A DNA stretch of 64,000 nt from the NCBI RefSeq assembly GCF_002019795.1, contig NZ_KV917382.1, positions 1-64,000 of the forward strand, given 5' to 3'. How positions within the stretch are numbered: position 1 is the first letter of the stretch; each line of letters begins with the position of its first letter. The notes under the pieces are model-generated. The model did no database searches. It was not told the origin of the DNA and was given only the letters and a program-made list of their open reading frames with translations. Source of the DNA: Bacillus alkalicellulosilyticus. Lineage in GTDB: Bacteria > Bacillota > Bacilli > Bacillales > Bacillaceae_F. The position numbers and the translations under genes are program-made. Positions 17,440 through 26,543 of the stretch are shown in pieces.

Positions 17440-19191
17440 GTGACTTATCAAGGTTTTACAATAGATAGAGTAGTGATGGTCGACGATTCATTTATAACGG
17501 AAAGTACATGCCTTAAGGATATTCCTGTAGAAGTAATTGATTCTGCTACTTTTAACGAAGAGTTAACAGATTTTATAGAGTCAGATGAAGAGAATGAAAA
17601 TAAGACTTTAAATGAGTTTTTCAATGAAGAGGAAATAGACAAGGAATCCCAAAAGGAATTTTTTAATTATCAAAATAAGGAGTATAAACCAATCGAAGAT
17701 TTTTTTGACAGCTCAGTAAAGGAAAAGTATCTTCCGGAAGAATTTAATGTGGAAAAAATTGAAAATTATAAAAGCCAAGAAGAATCAATTCTTTTTATTC
17801 TGGATAAAAAGTTATCTGCAAAAAATTACGAATCTGTGCTCAGAAGAATACTAGAGAATATATCCCAATTGCTGAAAGAAAAAAATAACTGCTTTTTATT
17901 TTTATATAGTACTGAAGTTGAAGTTTTTAGTAGTCATTCTGATGTAATACAATATCTTTCGGAAAAATTGGACTTATCATCAGAATGTATTAAGATTTTA
18001 TCTATGCACCTCAATTTTGTTGAAAAAGATGCAGGATTAAATGCCGTATTAATTAGTACAGCTATTAGAAAGTCTCAAAAAGCAAATTTTCTATATTCTT
18101 TTTACGCTATTCAAGAAAATACTATGAAATCCATGAACGATAGAATATGGAATATAAACAATAACGAGTTACTGGTTAATTATAATTACTTATCAGAGGG
18201 ACAACATATAGATGAGATACTATATGATATATATAAATCAAAATTCCAAAGAGAATATGAAACAATTTGGAAAAAAAACTACGACATTTTGGTCAAACCT
18301 ATAAGGGAATCGATACATTCTTATGTAAGTACTCATTCTATGATGGAATACTACTCCATTAAGTCTAGGATAATTAAAGAATTAAACAATGAATTCCAAA
18401 GTGTTAGTGATCTCAGATTTATAAGTCAGAGTGACGATATATCATATGGTGATGTTATTAAAATTGATGATTTACTTTATTTAGTTTTATCACAGCAATG
18501 TGATTTAACAGTTAGAGCTAATGGACAGAGAATAAACCAAGAAATATTCTTGTTAGAAGTAGAAAAAATAGAAAATGTTTTGAATGCAAAAAGTATTGAT
18601 GAAAAAATAAATAAAATTTTATCCCAATATGGGTTGAAAAGAAACCAAATCACACCTATTTTTGAAGAACCAGAATTCAATCACTTAATTGGAAACGAAG
18701 ATATAATTGAGGAACTTAAAAACAAATATACACAAAAAAAATACACTGTCCAAGAAACTGTTGAAAAAAATCGCTATGAACTTTATAAATATAAAAAGAA
18801 TGCTGGTGCATATTATATCAATGCGTTTATATTAGATTGTTTATTGCTTCAAAAGAATTCAGGAAGACCAATTGATGTTACAAAAGACATAATTGAATCA
18901 TCCAGAACAATGAGATTTTCCACAAAGACGCTTCTGTTAAACGGTTTTGGTGAATTCCTTCAAGAATTACAAACTTTACTCGGCCAAATACATGATGAGG
19001 AAGTGTTAGGAAAAGTTATGTTTCCAAAATTGAAATGTGAAGTTTTAAGAAATGGACAAGAAGTAGTTGGAGTAAGATATAAAAATATATCAAGGTTAGG
19101 TAGACTAAATGTTTTAACTGCAAGTGAAATTCACCAAGAATATTCAAACCACCTTCTACGAGTTGGCAAAAATGAAGCACCTATTCTTTAA
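17440..19191 (+). CDS. Diverged receiver-like protein, partner of the GHKL kinase
   Basis: GTG at 17440 lies 8 nt after gaggag; GTG 17431 touches that site. The 583-aa product begins with RVVMVDDSFI, resembling the first strand and acidic pair (Asp15, Asp16) of a response-regulator receiver. After an acidic insert of about 90 residues comes LFILDKKL with Asp122 in the place of the phospho-acceptor, and FLFLYSTE as a possible fourth strand. The C-terminal half (YLVLSQQCDL, about 345-355, onward) is an unrecognised domain that could be the effector. Gene order kinase-receiver supports a two-component-like pair. Homology to Pfam Response_reg_2 is suspected, not tested. Confidence 0.6.
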   Translation: MTYQGFTIDRVVMVDDSFITESTCLKDIPVEVIDSATFNEELTDFIESDEENENKTLNEFFNEEEIDKESQKEFFNYQNKEYKPIEDFFDSSVKEKYLPEEFNVEKIENYKSQEESILFILDKKLSAKNYESVLRRILENISQLLKEKNNCFLFLYSTEVEVFSSHSDVIQYLSEKLDLSSECIKILSMHLNFVEKDAGLNAVLISTAIRKSQKANFLYSFYAIQENTMKSMNDRIWNINNNELLVNYNYLSEGQHIDEILYDIYKSKFQREYETIWKKNYDILVKPIRESIHSYVSTHSMMEYYSIKSRIIKELNNEFQSVSDLRFISQSDDISYGDVIKIDDLLYLVLSQQCDLTVRANGQRINQEIFLLEVEKIENVLNAKSIDEKINKILSQYGLKRNQITPIFEEPEFNHLIGNEDIIEELKNKYTQKKYTVQETVEKNRYELYKYKKNAGAYYINAFILDCLLLQKNSGRPIDVTKDIIESSRTMRFSTKTLLLNGFGEFLQELQTLLGQIHDEEVLGKVMFPKLKCEVLRNGQEVVGVRYKNISRLGRLNVLTASEIHQEYSNHLLRVGKNEAPIL

Positions 19192-19358
19192 TAATAGGGT
19201 AAGAGTAGGCTTATAAGAATCCTTAAAATGTTGGTTACATCCCTGCTAACTTATTTATAGTATTCTATGATTAATCGTATTTTTTGATAGTTGAAAATAT
19301 AAAGTTTATATATATAATTCCTTTCCCAAATTTAGATGTAGAAAAATAAATCCCCCTT

Positions 19359-19388
19359 AGTAATTAGACTAATATTGTTCTAATTACT
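19359..19388 (+). terminator. Hairpin downstream of the methyltransferase island
   Basis: AGTAATTAGA (19359-19368) pairs perfectly with TCTAATTACT (19379-19388), followed by a T-rich stretch. It lies 170 bp after the receiver-like gene and probably terminates the island. Between 19192 and 19358 nothing else was found. Confidence 0.6.
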
Positions 19389-19441
19389 GCTTTATTTTTC
19401 TTTTATAGGAGAACTAACAACGGCTTTATTCTAATATTTTA

Positions 19442-19470
19442 TTGTCATCTTATTCATTTAATAGTATTAT
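19442..19470 (+). promoter_or_regulatory. Promoter of leader element C
   Basis: TTGTCA (19442-19447) and TATTAT (19465-19470) are 17 bp apart, giving transcription from about 19477 into the structured leader. Confidence 0.7.
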
Positions 19471-19494
19471 AAATGTATATTAGTTTTATTTTAA

Positions 19495-19618
19495 TTTTGT
19501 TATGCAACCTTAACTAGGTTAGCGGGATCTGTTATAAAACGTACAGCGTTCTTTGGAGCGATTTTTAAATCATACCATTTTGGGTGATCTATTAATCGAA
19601 TCTAAAGAGCGCTTTTTT
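19495..19618 (+). ncRNA. Structured leader RNA, element C
   Basis: AACCT (19506-19510) pairs with AGGTT (19516-19520), AGCGGG follows at 19521-19526, then a long hairpin closes with AGCGTTCTTT (19545-19554) and AAAGAGCGCT (19604-19613) and a T run. Downstream, the leader up to the start codon resembles that of element D (tttttatatata ... aaaggatggatggta). Confidence 0.75.
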
Positions 19619-19665
19619 GCGTTTTTATATATAAAAGTTATCTTTAGAAAGGATGGATGGTAAGT

Positions 19666-20010
19666 ATGGCAACACTAGCAGAGTTTTTTGGTAAGACAGA
19701 TGTAGTAGAGGATTGTAGAAAGTTAGTTCAGAGTAGAGGTTTTGGTGTCAGAGCCCCTCGTATTATCGCTGAACTAAATTTAGGTGACGGGAATAAGCGG
19801 TATTTTAGATGTCGTTCTACAAATCGCTCTGAGGCTTTACAGGAAGTTGCAATGGTAGTAGCAGCTATAAAAGAAAAGACAGGTGACCCTGTTCTTTGGA
19901 GATTTACCGGAGAAGACTTTTATCGATTCGATTCTACCATTGAACATGAGTCATCTTCATTTGTAGCAAAAACAAAACATAAATTTATGGAGTTCTTTGA
20001 TTTAGCTTAA
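19666..20010 (+). CDS. Hypothetical protein, 114 aa, first gene behind leader C
   Basis: Two in-frame ATGs (19657, 19666) follow aaaggatgg; 19666 has better spacing. The product (MATLAEFFGKTDVVEDCRKL...) is a small alpha/beta protein with a basic centre (KRYFRCRSTNR) and no signal. No family recognised. It sits directly ahead of ssb, with a terminator between them, and behind a structured leader shared with the ArdC-like gene; a role in plasmid DNA establishment is a guess from that context. Confidence 0.65.
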   Translation: MATLAEFFGKTDVVEDCRKLVQSRGFGVRAPRIIAELNLGDGNKRYFRCRSTNRSEALQEVAMVVAAIKEKTGDPVLWRFTGEDFYRFDSTIEHESSSFVAKTKHKFMEFFDLA

Positions 20011-20037
20011 TACAAGCATGTTGCTTGAGTGGACGTA

Positions 20038-20068
20038 AACAAATGTAAATAGGCATTTGTTTTTTTTA
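20038..20068 (+). terminator. Rho-independent terminator before ssb
   Basis: AACAAATG (20038-20045) pairs with CATTTGTT (20054-20061), followed by a T run to 20068. Confidence 0.8.
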
Positions 20069-20099
20069 TTTAAAAAAACAATTTGAGAGGATGTTAAAA

Positions 20100-20342
20100 A
20101 TGATAAACCGTGTCATTCTTGTTGGGCGCCTGACAAAGGACCCAGAATTACGTTATACGCCAAATGGAGTTGCTGTTGCGAACTTTACCCTTGCGGTTAA
20201 CAGACCGTTTACAAACCAACAGGGGGATCGTGAAGCAGACTTTATAAATTGTATTATTTGGCGGAAACAAGCTGAAAACGTCGCTCAGTTCCTTACAAAA
20301 GGAAGTTTAGCTGGCATTGACGGCAGAATGCAAACTAGAAGC
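20100..20342 (+). CDS. ssb: Single-stranded DNA-binding protein, exon 1
   Basis: ATG at 20100 lies 9 nt after gagagg (ATG 20091 touches it). Exon 1 encodes 81 residues, [20 protein letters not shown] through GRMQTRS, the classic SSB OB-fold start with NRPF and the [21 protein letters not shown] segment. The reading frame then runs into a group II intron beginning GTGCGCCC. Exon 2 at 22915 restores the frame at a codon boundary (Ser81|Tyr82). The spliced product is 156 aa, normal for Bacillus SSB. It coats single-stranded DNA during replication or transfer; a plasmid-borne copy is common on conjugative elements. Confidence 0.92.
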
Positions 20343-22914
20343 GTGCGCCCATAAGGACACTCAAGAAATCTATGCATAGCAGCATAGTAGGTTAAGACAC
20401 AAAACCTATTGTCAGCCAACTTATCCGTAAGGGAAACCAACCGGGGAGTGTAGCATGTTGGCAAAGTCATAAGTTGACTAGTTACCAAGTCACGACTGAA
20501 TGGCGAGACAAAATGATATAAACAAGGATGAAAGCTAAACTGCTTAAACGATAGACTGAGGTGTACCAGTTTGAACCTTAGCGGAAGGTAGCTATAAACG
20601 TTATGTAGTCAGGGTAATTACACATAATTGAAGTTGTAATTATAAATGGAAATCGTACTAGCTTCTTACGATATATCAGTGTCTCATGACTAACCATCTT
20701 CAATAAGAAGAAAAAGTCGAAAGTCGCATCCGAAATTATATCCTGCTAAGTTCTTGTATGTACTAAATGGGGATTGCCTAAGTTGGAGTGCTATTATTTT
20801 CTAATTTAGTAGCTATATCCTTAAGGGACTGAATATCTAATATGGCAACGGAGTCTCCGTAGTAGTCAGAGCTAAGGAAAACTTAGTACACGGCGAAGGG
20901 AGACAGTTTATCGGGATTAATACTAAAAAGGAAAGAGTGTGAGACTCATGAGAAATCCTACAACGGTATTAATCAATCTAACTTCCAAAGCGAGTAATAA
21001 GAACTATAAATATCAGAAACTGTACAGAAATCTGTATAACAAGGCTTTCTACCTTGAAGCATATCAAAATATTTATGCTACCGAGGGTAATATGACCGCG
21101 GGTACAGATGGACAGACAATAGATGGTATGAGTATAGAACGTATAGAGAAAGTTATAGACCTACTTAAATCTGAAGAGTATCAACCAAACCCAGCTAGGA
21201 GGACTTACATTCCTAAGAAAAATGGAGGAAAGAGACCTCTAGGGATTCCATCCTTTGAGGACAAGTTGGTTCAAGAAATAGTAAGAAGAATTCTTGAAGC
21301 TATATATGAGCCTTCATTTTCCACTAAATCTCACGGTTTCAGACCTAATAGAAGTTGTCATACAGCGTTAAATCAAGTAGAAGGAACATTTACAGCGGTT
21401 AGATGGTTTGTTGAAGGAGACATAAAAGGTTTCTTCGATAATATAGACCATCATATTCTAATTAACATCCTAAAAAAGAGAATAGATGATGATAAACTCA
21501 TTCGTCTATTATGGAAATTCTTAAGGGCAGGATATATTGAGAATTGGAAATATCACAATACATTCAGTGGTACACCACAAGGTGGCATCATCAGTCCAAT
21601 ACTATCTAACATTTATCTAAACGAATTAGATGTATATATGGAAGAGTATAAAAAGAATTTCGACAAAGGAATTAACAGAAAACGTTGTAAAGAATATAGA
21701 ACCATTATTCAAAGAGCAGACAGACTAAAAGCAAAGTACAAAGACATATGGAGCGACCTAGACGAAATTCAAAAGGAAAAAATACGTGCCGATATTAATG
21801 CAATTAAGAAAGAAGCAATGTCCTATCACGCATTTAACCCAATGGATGACGGATATAAAAGAATTCAATATGTCAGATACGCTGATGACTTCATAATCGG
21901 GATAATAGGTAGCAAAGAGGACGCTGATACGGTAAAAGAACACCTCACGAAGTTTTTAAGAGATAAGCTGAAACTCGAATTATCTCAAGATAAAACTCTT
22001 ATCACTCACAGCAGTGATAAAGCGAGGTTCCTTAGTTACGACATAACAATTTCCCGTAGTAATGAAACTAAAACGGATAATAAGGGAATAAAGAGAAGAA
22101 CCAGAAATCTCAGAGTTAAACTCCTAATGCCAACTGAAAAATGGGTGGATAAACTTAAGAGTATCAAGGCCGTACAAATCAATAATAGAAATGAATGGAA
22201 ATCCATTCATAGAGCCTATTTAAAGGATAATGATGACCTTGAAATTTTAAGTGTTTATAACGCAGAAATAAGAGGACTCTACGAATACTACAAGATGGCA
22301 GTTAACGTATCCAACCTACACAAATTCTTGTATGTAATGAAGTTTAGCATGATGAAGACCTTTGCCAATAAATATAAAAGCAAGGTCTCAATAATGATGA
22401 ACAAATACAGAATTGGAAAAGGGTTCGGAGTTAAATCTGAAACCAAAAAGGGAGAAAAAGTTAGATACTTTTATCATGAGGGTTTCAAAAGAGTTAAAAA
22501 GCCTAATACTAACGCAAAAGTAGATTATAACGAAAATATACTGATGTACAGTTCTACAACTAGCTTAATTGACAGGATAATGGCAGAACAATGCGAATGG
22601 TGCGCAAACACGACAGTATCCATCGAAATGCATCACGTCAAAAAGCTAAAAGAACTCAAAGGTAAGAAACGGTGGGAGCAACTCATGATAGCGAGGAAGC
22701 GCAAAACTCTCGCATTATGTAAAACCTGCCACAACGACCTGCATTCGGGAAGATTAGATTGATAAATGGAGAGCCGTATACGCTGAGAGGTGTACGTACG
22801 GTTCGGAGGAGAGTTCTTGGAAACCTACTTAAAGACAACAAATGAGTTAAGTGACGCATAACACACACTAAACTAATGATGGAATTTAAGTAAGGCGCTG
22901 GGTTCTTATCCTAC
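20343..22914 (+). mobile_element. Group II intron in ssb (2572 bp)
   Basis: The 5' end reads GTGCGCCCATAAGG, as in the second helicase intron. An intron protein is encoded at 20948-22762. Domain V is visible at about 22771-22804 (GAGCCGTAT ... GTACGGTTC), and domain VI ends TTATCCTAC with the branch-type A seven bases from the end. Removing 20343-22914 restores SSB exactly. Closest relative in this window is the intron at 44369. Confidence 0.92.
20948..22762 (+). CDS. ltrA: Group II intron-encoded reverse transcriptase/maturase (ssb intron)
   Basis: ATG 20948 aligns with the TTG start of the sister intron protein at 44981. The 604-aa product has a reverse transcriptase domain with RPLGIPSFEDKLVQ, FRPNRSCHTAL, TPQGGIISPILSNIY and the catalytic YADD motif (RYADDFIIG), a maturase X domain, and a C-terminal HNH endonuclease (CEWCANTTVSIEMHH ... 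CKTCHNDLHSG). It splices its own intron RNA and makes it mobile by target-primed reverse transcription. It looks intact. Confidence 0.93.
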   Translation: MRNPTTVLINLTSKASNKNYKYQKLYRNLYNKAFYLEAYQNIYATEGNMTAGTDGQTIDGMSIERIEKVIDLLKSEEYQPNPARRTYIPKKNGGKRPLGIPSFEDKLVQEIVRRILEAIYEPSFSTKSHGFRPNRSCHTALNQVEGTFTAVRWFVEGDIKGFFDNIDHHILINILKKRIDDDKLIRLLWKFLRAGYIENWKYHNTFSGTPQGGIISPILSNIYLNELDVYMEEYKKNFDKGINRKRCKEYRTIIQRADRLKAKYKDIWSDLDEIQKEKIRADINAIKKEAMSYHAFNPMDDGYKRIQYVRYADDFIIGIIGSKEDADTVKEHLTKFLRDKLKLELSQDKTLITHSSDKARFLSYDITISRSNETKTDNKGIKRRTRNLRVKLLMPTEKWVDKLKSIKAVQINNRNEWKSIHRAYLKDNDDLEILSVYNAEIRGLYEYYKMAVNVSNLHKFLYVMKFSMMKTFANKYKSKVSIMMNKYRIGKGFGVKSETKKGEKVRYFYHEGFKRVKKPNTNAKVDYNENILMYSSTTSLIDRIMAEQCEWCANTTVSIEMHHVKKLKELKGKKRWEQLMIARKRKTLALCKTCHNDLHSGRLD

Positions 22915-23142
22915 TATGACAATAATGAAGGGAAACGGGTTTTCGTTACTGAGGTTGTAGCTGAAAGTGTACAGTTTCTTGAACCTAAAGCGAATGGAAA
23001 TAGTACACCACAAGGTAATAACCGAAACAACCCAAATCAAACTGGAAACAATCAAAATAGCAACAACCAAGATATGAGTTCTAATTATGACCCATATGGC
23101 GGTGGTTCCATCAACATTTCTGATGATGATTTGCCATTTTAG
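22915..23142 (+). CDS. ssb: Single-stranded DNA-binding protein, exon 2
   Basis: Exon 2 starts TATGACAATAATGAAGGG and encodes [20 protein letters not shown], the last OB-fold strands, then a Gln/Asn-rich linker and the acidic tip DDDLPF that recruits SSB partner proteins. It has no start codon of its own, so it is only made after intron removal. Confidence 0.92.
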   Translation, partial: YDNNEGKRVFVTEVVAESVQFLEPKANGNSTPQGNNRNNPNQTGNNQNSNNQDMSSNYDPYGGGSINISDDDLPF

Positions 23143-23248
23143 AAAGTGTTTAAGTGAGTATAATTTATAACTTTTCTGTCCTAAGAGGGGGCAACATATT
23201 ATCATGTCCTCCTCTTTCAAACAGGACATGAAAAGGTGGAGAAATAAA

Positions 23249-23404
23249 TTGGGATTAGATATTGCGAAACTCAAAATGTTTTATGAAACGGGAGAACTCG
23301 TTTTCTTAAAATTCGATGAGCAAAGAGGACATCTTTATAAACTTAGCAATAAAATTTATGCACTAAAAAACGGTGTTGTAAATTGTATCGGAGTTAAAAA
23401 CTAA
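23249..23404 (+). CDS. Small hypothetical protein, 51 aa
   Basis: The frame is open from ATG 23204, but only TTG 23249 has a good ribosome binding site (aaggtggag, 8 nt). The product (MGLDIAKLKMFYETGELVFL...) is a small, probably beta-rich soluble protein. It follows ssb by about 100 bp. No family recognised, and the start choice is uncertain. Confidence 0.5.
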   Translation: MGLDIAKLKMFYETGELVFLKFDEQRGHLYKLSNKIYALKNGVVNCIGVKN

Positions 23405-23438
23405 ATTAAATAATAACCATTATTAGGAGGAATAAATT

Positions 23439-23522
23439 ATGTATTATATCGATGTGAGAAGAGTGTTAACATTAAGTGCTATGGGAGCTCCATTCGTAAT
23501 GCTGCTTGCACTTGCTATATAA
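23439..23522 (+). CDS. Membrane microprotein, 27 aa
   Basis: A perfect aggagg lies 7 nt before the ATG. The peptide MYYIDVRRVLTLSAMGAPFV then MLLALAI has a positively charged N-terminus and one hydrophobic helix. A strong terminator begins right after the stop, which supports it as a real last gene. Function unknown; small membrane peptides of this type can be regulators or toxins, neither shown here. Confidence 0.55.
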   Translation: MYYIDVRRVLTLSAMGAPFVMLLALAI

Positions 23523-23529
23523 AAAAAAG

Positions 23530-23567
23530 AGAGTGTTTCAATCATCAATGATTGAACACTCTTTTTT
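23530..23567 (+). terminator. Strong rho-independent terminator
   Basis: A stem of about 15 bp (AGAGTGTTTCAATCAT with ATGATTGAACACTCT, one unpaired T) closes a CA loop and is followed by TTTTTT. Confidence 0.92.
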
Positions 23568-23587
23568 GATATTAAGGAGGAAAAAGT

Positions 23588-23911
23588 ATGGATTATACCA
23601 CCTTACTATGTATTTCAAGAGAGGGGATTTCCCTTCTGGATGATTCAGGCACTACCCTGAACCAATTCTTTTCTATCATTCTAACAAGTGGAACTACCCG
23701 CTTGATTCTTGAAAAGAGTTTATACCCAACAGAGTTATCCATAACTAAAGACAATATCTTGGAGACATTACAAAGTTCCATTCATCAAGAATTCTGGGAA
23801 AAAATTAAAATCGATGGAAAACTACTATATAACGGTAGTCTGGTTACATTAGATGAGTTAGGTTATAAAAACATTTGTATATCAGAATATACAGGGGAAT
23901 TACCATTTTAA
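23588..23911 (+). CDS. Hypothetical protein, 107 aa
   Basis: ATG at 23588 follows aaggagg. The product (MDYTTLLCISREGISLLDDS...) is a soluble alpha/beta protein without recognised motifs. It ends 21 bp before the methyltransferase-like gene at 23933, whose first exon is only 22 nt, so the two are probably co-transcribed. No family recognised. Confidence 0.65.
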   Translation: MDYTTLLCISREGISLLDDSGTTLNQFFSIILTSGTTRLILEKSLYPTELSITKDNILETLQSSIHQEFWEKIKIDGKLLYNGSLVTLDELGYKNICISEYTGELPF

Positions 23912-23932
23912 TAAACTTGGGAGGAATAAATT

Positions 23933-23954
23933 ATGAGTCATATCGGAAACAAAC
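23933..23954 (+). CDS. DNA methyltransferase-like protein, exon 1 (22 nt)
   Basis: ATG at 23933 follows a perfect gggagg. Exon 1 encodes only MSHIGNK plus the first base of a Leu codon before the intron begins at GTGCGACACG. Joined to exon 2 (26544-27595) it gives 1074 nt, 357 aa plus stop, in one open frame (AAA C|TT AGA AGT). Automatic callers would miss this exon and start the gene internally at 26597, losing 25 residues including RSGFFATP. Confidence 0.88.
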
Positions 23955-26543
23955 GTGCGACACGTTGACTTATAAGCAACTATGTTGTGAAAAAGTCAGC
24001 TCTGAAAACAAAAGAGCTAACTGATATCCTTAGAGATGGAATGAGGGAACTAACCAGCCCTAAACATCTCCACTGATACTCCTACGTGCATACATAATAG
24101 CCAAAAATTATGTATGTGCGAAGCTAGGTAAAGTCGGTTGAAGATTATCCCAATGCTTATGTAATGGATAATTGATAGACCGGGTGTCCATAAATTGCTC
24201 ATGGTGAGAATGTATTAAGATACTGACGAACTTCCGAAGGTACACGTCTAGATCCGAAATGATTAGGAATAATCATACTGTCATAGCAGAGCTTGTGAGG
24301 GTTAGTAAGATTGTTTGTTATGAAACCCCTTATTGACGCATAGGGTCAATCCAGCAAGCAGACGTAAAGGAAGCACCTAAAAGTAATATGTAAGGATAAA
24401 GGATATTGGAACGTGGAAAGCGATTAGCGTGGAGGGATTGGCACCTGTGAAGCGATTCTGTGGAAAGGATACACACTCTATAACACAGATTAACTAATCG
24501 TGAGGGTGGAGACATGGTACTGATGAAACTATGGAAACATAGCCGAGGGAAGGTCTCTAGTCTAGTTATATTATGGTAGTTAATTCTAACGGTAAGCAAT
24601 TCGGGTAGGATAAAGTAGGTGAAATCCAAAATAAAGGAGAGTAACGGACTTACCAATGACAGACGCAATAAGATATTCAGAGTATTACAATTTGCAACCT
24701 GTATTTGATGGATTATATGCAAGGTCATCTGACAATGAGAAATTCCATAACTTAATGGAAATCATTACAGATAGAAACAATATTATCTTAGCGTATAGAA
24801 CTATAAAATCTAATACAGGGAGTAAAACAAAAGGAACAGATGGACAAACAATAAAGGATTATAAAGTCTTAAACGAAAACGAATATGTTCACCTTATTCA
24901 AGGGCGTTTTAAGAATTATAAACCTTCTAGTATTAGAAGAGTGCTTATCCCAAAACAAAATGGGAAAAAGAGACCTCTAGGAATTCCCACTATGGAAGAC
25001 CGAATAATACAACAAGCAATCAAACAAGTGTTAGAACCCATCTGTGAAGCGAAATTCTTTAAACATTCTTATGGATTCAGACCCAATCGGTCTACTCATC
25101 ATGCAATCGCCAGAACTCTCAACTTAATTAATGTTGGAAAGTGCCACTTTGTTGTTGATATTGACATTGAAGGATTCTTCGACAATGTTAACCACAACAA
25201 ATTAATTAACCAACTTTATACATTAGGGGTTAGAGACAAAGAGTTACTTGCAGTCATTAAAAAGATGCTAAAGGCCGAAATCGAAGGAGAAGGAATAGCA
25301 AAGAAAGGAGTACCACAAGGAGGAATACTATCTCCTCTACTCTCTAACATTGTGCTAAACGAGTTAGACCAATGGATAGCTGACCAGTGGGAAACATTTG
25401 AAATAGAAAACCCCTACAGCAAAGACTCGAACAGATGGAGAGCCCTAAAATCTACAAATCTAAAAGAAGGATTTCTTGTTAGATATGCAGATGACTTTAA
25501 GGTACTCACCAAGAACTACGAGACTGCTAAAAGGTGGTTCCATGCTATTAAAAACTTTCTCTGGAAAAGACTTGGGTTAAAAATCTCACCCGAAAAATCA
25601 AAAATAACTAACTTACGTAAAATAAAAACGGAATTTCTAGGGTTCTCCATAAGAGCTGTCAAAAAGAATAATAAAAGAGTAGCGCACTCCAATATCAGCG
25701 ATAAGAAAAAGGAAACCATAATTAGAACTATAAGGGATAAAGTGATAAAACTCAGTTTAAGTGGAAATCCCCGAATAGCTTATGATTATAACCTGTATTT
25801 ACGAGGGGTACACAACTATTTTAGTGTTGCATCTCATGTCGCCATTGATATGAAAGAGATCGCCTACAGAGTCCACAGAGTTATATGGAATCGTCTCAAA
25901 GTAAAGTTTAAGTATGGACATTATAAAGTAAAGGGTTATGAAAAATATAATTATCAAACCTTCAAGGTAAAAGATGTCTGCTTGATACCAATTGGTGCTA
26001 TTAGAAATAATATCCCCAAACAGTTTAATCAAGATATTACAGATTTCTCTCAGGAAGGTAGGAAAATTAACCAAAAGAGCAATCTAGCCTATAATATGAC
26101 ACGAGCAATTAATCAAATCGCTCGTATTTATATAGAAGGTAGAAGCATACAATACAACGACAATAGGGTATCTAAATTTAACGCGGCAAGGGGAAAATGT
26201 CATGTTACCGGCATTAACCTCATACAAAGTATCTCAGACTATCACTGCCATCACATTATCCCCTTAGAACAAGGTGGAACCGATGAATTTAATAACCTAG
26301 TTGTATTACACAAATTTGCTCATTACTTGGTCCATGCTACTAGAGACGAAACGATAGACAAATATCTCAAAATACTCAATCTTACCGATAAACAAGTTAA
26401 GACACTAAACAAATTGCGAAAGTCATGTAAATTAGAATCTATCAAATGTAATTAGAGGGAACGCCGTATGAGGTGAAAGTCTCACGTACGGTGTGGAGCG
26501 GGGGAAAAGGTAGAGATAACATCAAAGCCTTACCTATCGCTAC
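23955..26543 (+). mobile_element. Group II intron in the methyltransferase-like gene (2589 bp)
   Basis: It begins GTGCGACACGTTGAC, related to the helicase introns at 40708 and 50613. The intron protein is at 24656-26455. Domain V is at about 26459-26495 (GCCGTATGAGGTGAAAG ... ACGTACGGTGT) and domain VI ends CCTATCGCTAC. The splice restores the methyltransferase frame. Confidence 0.92.
24656..26455 (+). CDS. ltrA: Group II intron-encoded reverse transcriptase/maturase (methyltransferase intron)
   Basis: The 599-aa product has RPLGIPTMEDRIIQQ, YGFRPNRSTHHAI, GVPQGGILSPLLSNI and the catalytic RYADDFKVL motif, a maturase domain (about 330-450) and an HNH-type endonuclease (CHVTGINL ... YHCHHIIPLEQGGTDEFNNL). 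It is similar to the proteins of the helicase introns at 41426 and 51336. It appears intact, so this intron should be able to splice and move. Confidence 0.93.
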   Translation: MTDAIRYSEYYNLQPVFDGLYARSSDNEKFHNLMEIITDRNNIILAYRTIKSNTGSKTKGTDGQTIKDYKVLNENEYVHLIQGRFKNYKPSSIRRVLIPKQNGKKRPLGIPTMEDRIIQQAIKQVLEPICEAKFFKHSYGFRPNRSTHHAIARTLNLINVGKCHFVVDIDIEGFFDNVNHNKLINQLYTLGVRDKELLAVIKKMLKAEIEGEGIAKKGVPQGGILSPLLSNIVLNELDQWIADQWETFEIENPYSKDSNRWRALKSTNLKEGFLVRYADDFKVLTKNYETAKRWFHAIKNFLWKRLGLKISPEKSKITNLRKIKTEFLGFSIRAVKKNNKRVAHSNISDKKKETIIRTIRDKVIKLSLSGNPRIAYDYNLYLRGVHNYFSVASHVAIDMKEIAYRVHRVIWNRLKVKFKYGHYKVKGYEKYNYQTFKVKDVCLIPIGAIRNNIPKQFNQDITDFSQEGRKINQKSNLAYNMTRAINQIARIYIEGRSIQYNDNRVSKFNAARGKCHVTGINLIQSISDYHCHHIIPLEQGGTDEFNNLVVLHKFAHYLVHATRDETIDKYLKILNLTDKQVKTLNKLRKSCKLESIKCN

